Origin: Nannocystis pusilla
GTDB taxonomy: Bacteria > Myxococcota_A > Polyangia > Nannocystales > Nannocystaceae
DNA: 64,000 bases
Direction: 5' to 3'
Assembly (NCBI RefSeq): GCF_020073745.1
Contig: NZ_JAIRAU010000028.1
Location: forward strand, 453,188 to 517,187
The position numbers and the translations under genes were made by a program. The stretch's first letter is position 1; every line of letters begins with the position of its first letter. The notes under the pieces are model-generated. The model had not been told where the DNA came from, ran no database searches, and saw only the letters and a list, made by a program, of their open reading frames with translations. Shown here piece after piece: positions 28,574-38,007 of this stretch.

Positions 28574-29449
28574 CTATACCACGGCTTCGCGGACCGGCGC
28601 GAACGCGAACTCGACGCCCCGCGCGTCGAGCTCGACCCGCAGCTCGCGCCGCCGGCTGTCGCCGACGTCGCCGGGCTCCTCGACGATCCGCGCCGGGCGC
28701 ACCTGCTGCAAGACCACGGTGAAGCCGACCGCGGGCGCGCCGAGCGTCAAGGTCGCGGCGCGCCCGTTGCTGCGCCCCGCCTCGACCGCCTCGAGCCAGC
28801 GCGTGAACCCGAGCGCCTTGTTCTCGGCCAGCACCAGCGCCAGGCGCCCGACCGCGGTCGGCCCGACCCGATGGACCACGCGCAGGCCCGCCTCGCCCGA
28901 CGGCCGCTCGATGCGCTGGCGGATCAGCAGGCCCTCGATCCGCCGCACCTGGCTGCACGCCTCCTCGAGGCCGTCGATGTGCAGCTCGGGGTCGGTGGCC
29001 GGCAGCGGCCGGCGGGCCTCGATCACCTCGCCGCCGAGGTGCCCGCCCGAGTAGCTGCGGCGCGAGGTGTGCGGGCTGAACTTGAGGCCCAGCTTCAAGC
29101 TGTCCCGAAAGCCATATTCGTAGGAGGCCAGGGCCAGCTCGGTGATCACGCCGCCGGCGAAGCTGAGGCGGCTCATCTCGGCGTTGCCGTCGTCGGCCAG
29201 GATCACCTCGCCGCGCACCGGCGAGGGCTCGCCCGACATCGACGCCGCGACCCACGCGTAGAAGTCGTGCGGCATGCCCGGCCAGCAGCGCAGCGTCAGC
29301 TCCTCGTAGCGGTCGGGCTTGCGGTCGCCGCCGAGCTCACCGACGGCCAGCGCGCCGGAGACGTCGGTGAGCCACCCGCAGGGCTTGCCGTCCAGCTCGA
29401 GCGCGTACTTGTTGGACGTCGGCCCCCGCTTGCTCGGCGCCGTCTTCAC
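28574..29449 (-). CDS. Phage tail tube (gp19)-like protein, duplicated
   Basis: The 291-aa protein starts at GTG 29449. It reads KYALELDGKPCGWLTDVSG, then YEELTLRCWPGMPHDFYAWVAASMSG, GVITELALASYEYGFRDSLKLGLKFSP. Such a layout (xLDGxxxGxLxxVxGG, FYxWI, phage-like TExxxPxxD segment, KFSP) is that of gp19/tail-tube-like proteins found in contractile injection systems of myxobacteria. A second, weaker half runs from about residue 155 (HIDGLEEACSQVRRI). No sheath, baseplate or spike gene is adjacent; the neighbours are a helicase and a histidine kinase. It may be a solitary domesticated copy or a carbohydrate/partner-binding derivative. The family call is from remembered patterns and would need a profile search. 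Confidence 0.5.
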   Translation of the reverse strand: MKTAPSKRGPTSNKYALELDGKPCGWLTDVSGALAVGELGGDRKPDRYEELTLRCWPGMPHDFYAWVAASMSGEPSPVRGEVILADDGNAEMSRLSFAGGVITELALASYEYGFRDSLKLGLKFSPHTSRRSYSGGHLGGEVIEARRPLPATDPELHIDGLEEACSQVRRIEGLLIRQRIERPSGEAGLRVVHRVGPTAVGRLALVLAENKALGFTRWLEAVEAGRSNGRAATLTLGAPAVGFTVVLQQVRPARIVEEPGDVGDSRRRELRVELDARGVEFAFAPVREAVV

Positions 29450-29559
29450 CGATCACCGTCCCCCGGGGGCGACCTTAGCACGGGGACGCCGCGGGCCGTC
29501 GAGCCCCGAAGTCGCCTTCGGGATCGCGGGCCGGGCGCAACTTCGGGCCGGGGACCGCC

Positions 29560-31053
<1,494 letters not shown>

Positions 31054-31420
31054 AGCCTGAACTCGACCTTTAGCACGACCCCGCCGGTCTAGCGAACCGG
31101 CCGCTGCGAGCGCCGTACCGTGAGCCCACGACCGGTCGGCACGCCCACGCCGCACCCCGTAAGCGGCGCCGCCCGTCGCCGCGCCATGAGCGACCGCGGC
31201 TTCGCCGGGCCGCCGAGCGGCCGTCCGCACGCGACCCGCTTGCTGCCTCCTCCGCCGCGCGCAGCAGCGACATCGGCGACCCGCTCCGCGACGGCGAACG
31301 ACCGCGCGACGCTCGAGCGGCCGCACACTCGCGTGCCGCTCGCGTTGCCTCCAGCGACGCAGCAGCCGCGAGCGCCGGCCTCGAGCCGCTGCGCTGCGCG
31401 CTGCCTGCAATCGCTGGCTC
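31054..31420. other. Intergenic region without a recognisable gene
   Basis: This 367-bp stretch lies between the histidine kinase start and the terpene synthase stop, both on the minus strand. Codon-position bias is lost on both strands. A small inverted repeat GCCGGT...ACCGGC occurs near 31083-31101. It should contain the promoter of the kinase gene and the terminator of the terpene synthase gene, but no clear site is visible. Confidence 0.5.
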
Positions 31421-32407
31421 TCACGCCGCGGCGCTGCCGTAGCTCCGCATGCTCAGGCGGGCGCGGTAGCGCATCGTCTCCTGCATCCACACGAAGTTGC
31501 CGCGGACGAAAGACCCCAGGTCGGCGACGTAGCCCAGGACGGCGGACCCGGCCAGGCCCTCGTAGTCGCGCAAGCTGCCGGCCAGCGCGTCGAACGCGTC
31601 CTCCTCGGCGCCCTGCATCGCCACCGCCCGCGCCAGCGCCTCGTCGAGCGCGAGCCCCTGGTCGGCCTGCAGCACCAGCACGAGGTTGTGCGGGTTCTGC
31701 TCGACCATCTCCTTCTCGAGCGAGCCGATGTCGTTGGCCCAGCAGATCGCGTTGTTCGCCAGCAGCTCGAGCTGTTGTATCACCACGTGTTGCCGGACCT
31801 CCTCGAGCGACTCGTGACGGATGAGCTCGATGAGCGCGAACACCACCCCGGCCGCGCCGGTGAACGGGCGCATCTTCAGGTAGATCGGCAGCGCGGGCCG
31901 GATCTGGTGCAGCAAGTTCCGCAGCTCCCACACGTTGCTCTGGAAGTAGCGCTCGACCTCGACGACGAGCCGCGCCATGAAGCCCTGCGCGGCCCACGCG
32001 GCGGTGCGTGCGCCCAGCTCCGCGAGCATGTGCACGAGCGGCTCGTCGACCTCGAGCGGCTGGCTGCCGCGCAGCACCGCGAGCATCCGCGCCTGCGCGT
32101 CGTGCAGACGCCGCAGCGGCTCGGGGGCGGCCACGACGTCGTCACAGAAGGCGTCGTCGTAGAAGAACAACCACGTGATCCAGTCGCACACCAGGCGCAG
32201 CTCGGCGAGCGGGGCCCGCGGCAGGCCGCGCGCCGCCAGCCGGGCGAACTTCGCCGCCTGCAGCTTGCGCAGCCGCCCGGGGCTCAGCGCGACCGAGGGG
32301 AAGAAGCGCAGCACCCACGCGATCCCCTCGCGCTCGACGAGCTCGGCGTAGCGGTTGATCGGTGCGGCGTGCGGCTCGAAGATCGAGGGCTGAAGCAGCG
32401 AGGACAT
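31421..32407 (-). CDS. Class I terpene synthase
   Basis: The 328-aa protein has the complete class I metal-binding apparatus. The aspartate-rich motif is FYDDAFCDD (82-90), the NSE triad NDIGSLEKE (225-233), an upstream pyrophosphate-sensing Arg in YLKMRPF (about 180), and the C-terminal RY pair in ETMRYRARL. It should ionise a prenyl diphosphate and cyclise it to a sesqui- or monoterpene. No methyltransferase or P450 is adjacent, which argues against the two-gene methylisoborneol system. I chose ATG 32407 (MSSLLQPSIFEP) because bases 32408-32479 use A/T-ending codons unlike the gene. An in-frame GTG at 32479 would add 24 residues. Confidence 0.88.
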   Translation of the reverse strand: MSSLLQPSIFEPHAAPINRYAELVEREGIAWVLRFFPSVALSPGRLRKLQAAKFARLAARGLPRAPLAELRLVCDWITWLFFYDDAFCDDVVAAPEPLRRLHDAQARMLAVLRGSQPLEVDEPLVHMLAELGARTAAWAAQGFMARLVVEVERYFQSNVWELRNLLHQIRPALPIYLKMRPFTGAAGVVFALIELIRHESLEEVRQHVVIQQLELLANNAICWANDIGSLEKEMVEQNPHNLVLVLQADQGLALDEALARAVAMQGAEEDAFDALAGSLRDYEGLAGSAVLGYVADLGSFVRGNFVWMQETMRYRARLSMRSYGSAAA

Positions 32408-32541
32408 CTTGGTTCCGAAGAGCGGTCCCTGCGGTGATCCATCGAAACCCATTCCAAGCGTATCCCGTGATGATGCCACTTCATGGCACGACTCGCAGCC
32501 GCTTCAACCTCACCATTCGATGGTGATATACTTCTGGACAG

Positions 32542-34719
32542 GTGTCCGACCGCTCGACCCTCACGGCCCTCGCGTGGCTCGCCGTTTGCGCCGCGCTCGG
32601 CCTCGTGGCGGCGGCTCGGGGCACCGAGGCGCAGGTGTGGGGCCTGATCCCCGCAGCGCACCGACCTGTGATCGAGATCGACTTGCGGGTGCGCCTCGAC
32701 GACGGCGCGCCCGACGAGGCGCTCGAGGCCGCCGTCCTCGCCCTGGAGCCGCTGTCGGGGCGCTGCCCGCTCGCGCCGCCGCCGGCCGAGGCCCGCCGCT
32801 GGCTCGACGCGCACGCGCTGTCGCTGTTGCCCCGCGAACACCACTCCGCGCTCGCCGACCGGCTCGCGCCCGAGGCCCTGCGTACGGCGATCGCCGGGGC
32901 GAGGGCCCGACTCGCCAGCCCGTTCGCGGGGCTCGTCGGCGACGATCTGCGGCGCGACCCGCTGCGCCTCGCCGAGCTCGGCCCCGGCCGCGCCGGACGC
33001 CTCGGCTTCCTCGCCCCCGCCGGCCCCGACGTCGCGGTCCGCGGCGACCTCGTCGCGCTCGACGGGCGCAGCGCTCTGCTGTGCTTTCAAACCGATAATT
33101 CCGGGCATGAACTTCGCGACAGCGCCGCGGCGCTCGTCGGCGCGCACCCGGTCTCGCTGTCGGTGGTCGGCGCACCAGCCCGCGACGACGCGGCCGTCGC
33201 GGCCCTCGCCGCCGCGCCGCGCGTGCTCACCACGCTGGCCGCCGCGCTCGTCCTGGTCCTCGCCCTCGCGTTCCGCAGCGTGCGCCCGGTGGTCGCCCTG
33301 CTGCTGGCGATCCTCGGCCCCGCCGCCCTGCTGGCGGCCCTCGTCGCGCCGCTCGGCCTGCTCGACCTGCCGCTGCTCGCGCTCGCCGTCGGCATCTCGG
33401 CTGCTCCGGCGCGCCCTGACTGGACCGTCACGGCGCTCTCTGCCCTCGCCCTGACCCCGCTCCTTCTCACGCCGTACCCTGCGTGGCAGACCTGGGGCCT
33501 GGCCTGGGCCGCCGCGCTCGCCGCCGCGGGGGTCGCCCGGCGCGTCGTCCAGCCGGTGCTCACGACCTGGCTCGGCAAGCCGGCGGCCGAGCGCACGCCG
33601 TTCGGCCGCCCCGACCCGCCGCCGCTGCGCCTGCGCGTCGCCCTCCCGGCCGCGGCCGCGTGCGCCGTCATCCTGTCTCTCGGAGCATGGTCTTCACGAC
33701 ATGTCCGTTTCGACAGCCCGAGCCCGCTCCCGCTCGCCGACCCCGAGCTGGCCGCGGCCGAGGCGGCGGTGCGGGCCGAGTTCTTCCGCCCCGAGGACGT
33801 CGCGCTGATCCACAGCCCCGGGGCGACGCCCGAGGAGGCGCTGGCGCGGGCGTCGGAGGACCTGCCGGCCCTCCTCGCGGCGATGCCGGCGCAGATCGAG
33901 CGGGTCGACGCCCCGGGCGCGTTCGTGGTCGCGGAGCCCGAGCTCAAGGCCCGCCTCGACGGCCTGCAGGCGCTCGACATCCGCGGCCGGCTCGAGCTGC
34001 TGCGCGGCACGATCGCCGAGTTCGGCATGCGCCCCGACGCCTTCGGCGAGTTCATCCGCGCCGCCGGCGACGACCTGCGCGACCCGCCGAGCCCCGAGTC
34101 CGCGCTGGCCGGCCCGCTCGGCCCCTGGCTCGAGGGCAAGTTCGGGCCCGAGGGCGTCGTCACCCGCGCCTACCTGTCGAGCGAGCCCGCCGCGCTGCCG
34201 GCCGCGCTCGACCTGCGCGGCCCCGGGGTGTTCGCCCGCGCCGAGCATGACCGCTTCTCCAGCCGCGCCGGCGCGGTCGCGGCCGCGGGCGCGTGGCTGT
34301 CGGCGCTGGTGGTGTGGCTGGCGACGCGCCGCCTGTCGCTGGCCCTGGCCCTCGCGCTCGCGGCGATCGTCGCCCAGTGCGGCCTGCTCGCGCTGCTCCA
34401 CCTGCTGCACCGCTCGTTCGGCCCGCTCACGCTGCCCGTGTTCCTGCTGGCCGGCTCGGCCGCCGCGGTCGCCGGCCTGCGCGCCGTCCGGGCCCTCGCC
34501 GACGGCCGGGCGTGGATCGACCCCGGCCGCCTCGCCAACGCCCTCGGCCCGCTCGCCGCCGCCCTCGCCCTGCTCGCCGCCCCCGAGCCGGTGTGGCGCT
34601 CCCTCGGGATCGCCGCCGGCCTCGCCGTCCTCGCCGCCCACGGCGTCGGCGGCCTCCTCGGACCCCTCCTCTACGCCCTCACCAGCCGCGCCGGCCAGCG
34701 CTTCGAGCGGCGCCCCTGA
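32542..34719 (+). CDS. MMPL/RND-type predicted exporter
   Basis: The 725-aa protein has one membrane helix at the N-terminus (7-27), a periplasmic loop to about 215, a cluster of about six helices (220-390), a second periplasmic loop (about 391-575), and a final cluster of about five helices. This duplicated layout is that of MMPL/RND exporters (COG4258-like) that move lipids or polyene-type products. It is followed by a LolA-like gene, and such pairs sit in aryl polyene/flexirubin loci. Length is slightly short for the family. The start GTG 32542 overlaps a repeat-like GGACAGGTGTCC. Two or three repeat units at 33673-33718 encode LSLGAWSSRHVRFDSP between helix and loop. Confidence 0.8.
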   Translation: MSDRSTLTALAWLAVCAALGLVAAARGTEAQVWGLIPAAHRPVIEIDLRVRLDDGAPDEALEAAVLALEPLSGRCPLAPPPAEARRWLDAHALSLLPREHHSALADRLAPEALRTAIAGARARLASPFAGLVGDDLRRDPLRLAELGPGRAGRLGFLAPAGPDVAVRGDLVALDGRSALLCFQTDNSGHELRDSAAALVGAHPVSLSVVGAPARDDAAVAALAAAPRVLTTLAAALVLVLALAFRSVRPVVALLLAILGPAALLAALVAPLGLLDLPLLALAVGISAAPARPDWTVTALSALALTPLLLTPYPAWQTWGLAWAAALAAAGVARRVVQPVLTTWLGKPAAERTPFGRPDPPPLRLRVALPAAAACAVILSLGAWSSRHVRFDSPSPLPLADPELAAAEAAVRAEFFRPEDVALIHSPGATPEEALARASEDLPALLAAMPAQIERVDAPGAFVVAEPELKARLDGLQALDIRGRLELLRGTIAEFGMRPDAFGEFIRAAGDDLRDPPSPESALAGPLGPWLEGKFGPEGVVTRAYLSSEPAALPAALDLRGPGVFARAEHDRFSSRAGAVAAAGAWLSALVVWLATRRLSLALALALAAIVAQCGLLALLHLLHRSFGPLTLPVFLLAGSAAAVAGLRAVRALADGRAWIDPGRLANALGPLAAALALLAAPEPVWRSLGIAAGLAVLAAHGVGGLLGPLLYALTSRAGQRFERRP

Positions 34720-35017
34720 GCTGTCCCATGCGACCTGTCTATCCCGCCATGTCCTTTCGAGCACGCGAGATGGGCCGCGGCGCAGGCGCCTGCGCGAGAA
34801 CCTGGCTCTTGCGACCTGCTCGTTCGTTCCTGTCCCTCGGATCTACTGCTCGACGCGCGCCACGCCCCGCCGGCCGCCTCGGCCGTCCTGCCCCGGCGCC
34901 GCCCCCTCCGACCCTCACGCCGCGCCGGCCGACTCGGGCGACCTGTCCCGCGGGCCACCGCGGCGCCGCCTCACGACCTGTCCCTTGCGACATCTGCGTC
35001 CCGCGCCCGCGCGACCG
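34719..35017. repeat. Dispersed 14-bp repeats filling the exporter-LolA spacer
   Basis: The 330-bp gap 34720-35049 contains runs of 14-mers at 34719/34733/34747, 34800/34814/34828/34842, 34941/34955 and 34976/34990/35004. Forms such as ACCTGTCTATCCCG, CCATGTCCTTTCGA, ACCTGGCTCTTGCG and ACCTGTCCCTTGCG are seen. No gene is visible here. The gap separates two genes that would be expected to be co-transcribed. Confidence 0.75.
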
Positions 35018-35049
35018 GCCCTCCTCGCCCGCCTGACCCGCCCTGACCC

Positions 35050-35721
35050 ATGCGCCCCCGCCGACAATTCCTGTGCCTCGCCGCCGGCGCCCTCGCCCTG
35101 GCCGGCCACGCCCGCGCCGCGGCACCGGCGGTCGATCGCCAGCTGACGCGCCGCCTCGAGCTGTGGGCCAGGGCGGCGGCAGGCACCCGGGTCCTGGTGG
35201 CCCGCTACGCGCTGACGCGCCAGTCGACGCTGCTGCAGGCGCCGCTCAAGACGGCGGGGACGCTGCTGGTGCGCGCGCCCGACACGCTGGTCCTGCGCGA
35301 CGACGAGCGCGCCGGCGCGACCACCCGCCTGGCCCGCGGCCGCCTCGAGATCCGGCCCAACGACCCGGCCCTGCCGGCGCTGGCCGAGGCGCCGAGCCCG
35401 AGCGTCACCTGGCTGTTCGAACATGTCCTCGCGCTCTTCAGCGTCCCCGACGGCGCCGGCGAGCCGACCGCCGCGCTGTACGCCGACGCCCGCCTGAGCG
35501 TCCCGCGCGGGCCCGGCCACCTGCTGGCGATCACCCCGCGCCGCGACCACCCGGCCCGCCGGGAGATCCGCGACCTCGTCGTCCACCTCGACCCGCACAC
35601 CGGCGACGTCGACCAGCTCGAGTTGCTCGAGACCGGCGGCGACAAGGTCGTGCTCACCTTCAGCCAGCGCCGCCGCGACGCCCCCGAGGACGAGGTCGCC
35701 GCGCTGCTGCAGCCGACATGA
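35050..35721 (+). CDS. LolA-like outer membrane lipoprotein carrier family protein
   Basis: The 223-aa protein starts MRPRRQFLCLAAGALALAGH, with a signal peptide ending near ARA-AA. The mature part reads TRQSTLLQAPLKTAGTLLVRAPDTLVLRDDE and later VVHLDPHTGDVDQLELLETGGDKVVLTFS. This is the pattern of LolA-like half-barrel proteins that carry acyl chains across the periplasm. Unlike classical LolA, members of this subgroup travel with MMPL exporters in polyene or lipid loci, as here (330 bp downstream of one). One 14-bp copy (GAACATGTCCTCGCG, about 35418) encodes FEHVLA. Cargo is unknown. Confidence 0.78.
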   Translation: MRPRRQFLCLAAGALALAGHARAAAPAVDRQLTRRLELWARAAAGTRVLVARYALTRQSTLLQAPLKTAGTLLVRAPDTLVLRDDERAGATTRLARGRLEIRPNDPALPALAEAPSPSVTWLFEHVLALFSVPDGAGEPTAALYADARLSVPRGPGHLLAITPRRDHPARREIRDLVVHLDPHTGDVDQLELLETGGDKVVLTFSQRRRDAPEDEVAALLQPT

Positions 35722-35742
35722 CCGTTCGGACAGCCTGTCTCT

Positions 35743-37476
35743 TCAGCCAGCCGGTCGCCGCCGGCGCCCGCGCCAGGCGAACACGAACACCACCCCGAGG
35801 CCGAGCGCCGCGCTCCACGAGCCGCGGCGCAGCGCGCAGCTGAGGCCGTCGCCGTCGTCGTAGTCGAAGCGGGCGTTCGAGGCCTTGAGCGCGGCGACGA
35901 TGGCCGGGTCGAAGTCCTGGATCAGCTGCGGCGCGCCGGCCGGGGCGATCTGCTCGACCCGGCGCGCGAACGGCATGCTCTCGCCGAAGTCCGGCCACTG
36001 CCCGTCCGGCTGCAGCAGCACGCCGCGGCCGTCGGGCATGAGCATGCGGTTCGAGCCGGCGCAGGGCACCTGCTGCACCCCCTGGCGGCTGCTCGAGACG
36101 TCGCCGAGGTCGGCGTTCTGGATGAACTCGGGGTCGACGGTCATCTCCTCCGGCGAGATGATCGTCAGCAGGCGCGACAGGTACGGCCAGCGGTTCAGCA
36201 GGTCGACCGCGCGCTTGCCCGGGTCGATGACCCGCTCCTGCATCTCGGTGGCGAACGAGGCCCCGCTCCACACCTCGAGGTCGATCAGATCCTCGTAGCT
36301 GGCCATGTCGCGGTAGAACTCGTCCTCGGGGATCCCCGGCGGCGCCGGCAGGTAGGTGCGGAGCAGCGGCAGGATCTGCGGGTGGAGGTACGAGCACGTC
36401 CCGGGCGAGCAGTCGACCAGGCCCTGCGACTCGAGCGCGTCGACGATCGAGAAGCCGCTGTTGATCGGGGCCGCGTCGACGAAGGTGTCGGCGTTCCACG
36501 TCGGGCTGAACACGCCCGTGGTGCTGACCACGCTCGACGCGCCGGCGTACTCGGTGACGAAGCCGTGGCCGTCGCTGCCCGGGGCGTCGATCGCCTGCTG
36601 CACGACGTCGCCGTAGTTGGCGGCGTTGGCGGTCCAGTCGATCGCCACGTCGTTGATCTCGACGTGGCGGTAGTTCGACGGCGCGTAGCGGGCGCGGCCG
36701 AGGCCGAACACGCGCACGCCCATGTGCGGCGTCGCGGCGATGGCCGTCAGGCGCAGCGGCACGCACGGGGTCGTGCCCTCGTAGGTCATCACGATCGGCT
36801 GCAGCTCCTCGACGCCGGTGCCGTGGATCAGCTTGGCCGCCACGAAGTAGAAGCCCTCGTCGAGGTACTCCTGCATGATCGGCGCGGCCGCGGGGTCCTG
36901 GTAGTAGCCGGCGGCGTCGAGCCACTGCCACACCTCGTCGGCCGTGCCGCCCTTGAGCACGACGATCTGGAACGGCCCGACGACCTCGCGCTTGACGACC
37001 TCGAGGCCGCCGGTGTCGCCGCCGCTGTCGGTCTCGAAGCCGCCGCCGCTGGCCAGTCCCCCGCCGTCGCTCAGCGAGAGGGTGGCGCAGCCGAGCTGCG
37101 GCCGGTCGTTGTCGGAGCAGTCGGACGCGAACGTGAAGCTGTAGGTCGGCACCGTGGCCGCCAGCAGGTTGGTGAACAGCAGCTCGCTGCCCACCGCGAA
37201 TTCCGGCACCGCCGTCACGGGGATGACCCACCCGAATTTCAGCGGATCGCCGGTGTACTGGATCTGGATGTGCGCCTCGACCGTGCCCGCCGCCTCGTCG
37301 ACGGCGAACAGGATGTTCTCGCCGGTCTGGTCGACGGGGATCGGCTGGTTGTTGACCACGTCGCAGAAGAAGCCGCCGCACGCTCGCGCCGGCTCCGCCG
37401 GCAGCCACACTGCGAGGCCGGCGGCGAGGCCGGCGAGGATCGGCACGGAACGGGCGCATCGAGACATGCGCTCCAT
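35743..37476 (-). CDS. DUF2330 surface protein with C-terminal membrane anchor
   Basis: The 577-aa protein has a signal peptide ending before ACGGFFC, the hallmark of DUF2330 proteins. It then has NNQPIPVDQTGENILFAVD and long beta-rich stretches. The C-terminus reads CALRRGSWSAALGLGVVFVF and ends in WRGRRRRPAG: a Cys, a hydrophobic segment and an Arg-rich end, as in MYXO-CTERM-type sorting tails. It is therefore probably exported and then anchored or processed. Function of DUF2330 is unknown. The start may be ATG 37476 or 37467. Its stop lies 22 bp from the stop of the LolA-like gene, which converges on it; the short space holds repeat copies (CCGTTCGGACAGCCTGTC). Confidence 0.8.
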   Translation of the reverse strand: MERMSRCARSVPILAGLAAGLAVWLPAEPARACGGFFCDVVNNQPIPVDQTGENILFAVDEAAGTVEAHIQIQYTGDPLKFGWVIPVTAVPEFAVGSELLFTNLLAATVPTYSFTFASDCSDNDRPQLGCATLSLSDGGGLASGGGFETDSGGDTGGLEVVKREVVGPFQIVVLKGGTADEVWQWLDAAGYYQDPAAAPIMQEYLDEGFYFVAAKLIHGTGVEELQPIVMTYEGTTPCVPLRLTAIAATPHMGVRVFGLGRARYAPSNYRHVEINDVAIDWTANAANYGDVVQQAIDAPGSDGHGFVTEYAGASSVVSTTGVFSPTWNADTFVDAAPINSGFSIVDALESQGLVDCSPGTCSYLHPQILPLLRTYLPAPPGIPEDEFYRDMASYEDLIDLEVWSGASFATEMQERVIDPGKRAVDLLNRWPYLSRLLTIISPEEMTVDPEFIQNADLGDVSSSRQGVQQVPCAGSNRMLMPDGRGVLLQPDGQWPDFGESMPFARRVEQIAPAGAPQLIQDFDPAIVAALKASNARFDYDDGDGLSCALRRGSWSAALGLGVVFVFAWRGRRRRPAG

Positions 37477-37672
37477 CTCACGTCATCGCTCGCCCGCCGT
37501 CCAGCCTCGGCGCCGTCCGTGGCCCCGCGGCTCGCGGCCGCCGACGACGGCCGCGCCGCCGCTTCGTGCGTCGCACCGAACGCTGTCCCTCACGCGGCTC
37601 GCGGCGCCTCCAGGCGCACCCGCCCGGCGACGAGAACCTCGTCTTTCGCCGCCGCGGACGGAAAATCCCGCG

Positions 37673-37906
37673 TCAGCTGCGGCCCGGGCCGAGCGCTTTC
37701 GGGCCCGAATTGCGCATCCACAGGTAGCCGACCCCGCCGAGCAGCAGGATCGGCCAGAACACCAGCGCCGCGTAGGCGACCGCGGCCGAGCTCACGCCGG
37801 TCAGGGCGGCGGCGCCTGCCGCGGCCCCCGAGGTCGCCTGGCGCTGCTTGCTGTAGGCGTAGGTGGCGCCGGCGGTGCCGCAGCCGATGATGAGCGCGAG
37901 GAGCAT
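37673..37906 (-). CDS. Small membrane protein of unknown function
   Basis: The 77-aa product starts MLLALIIGCGTAGATYAYSK at ATG 37906, with AGGAGG 7 bases upstream, an almost perfect ribosome site. It has two hydrophobic stretches (about 1-18 and 40-63) around an Ala/Gly-rich middle, and ends in a short basic tail. It could be a small inner-membrane or entry-excluded regulatory peptide, but no family is recognised. The ribosome site and codon pattern support it as real. It lies about 200 bp from the DUF2330 gene and is divergent from the zinc-ribbon repeat gene. Confidence 0.7.
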   Translation of the reverse strand: MLLALIIGCGTAGATYAYSKQRQATSGAAAGAAALTGVSSAAVAYAALVFWPILLLGGVGYLWMRNSGPKALGPGRS

Positions 37907-38007
37907 GAGCGGGCCTCCTGAAAAAGCGGTGTCTCGCAGTATAGACCTTTCGTGAGGCGGGGCGAGCGGACTGGACGCCGGGCGGACGGCGGCTGATACT
38001 TCCGGCC

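Noticed and set aside
28574..29449. A prophage or complete contractile injection cluster
   Set aside because: Only one tail-tube-like gene is present; neighbours are housekeeping or signalling genes and base composition does not change.
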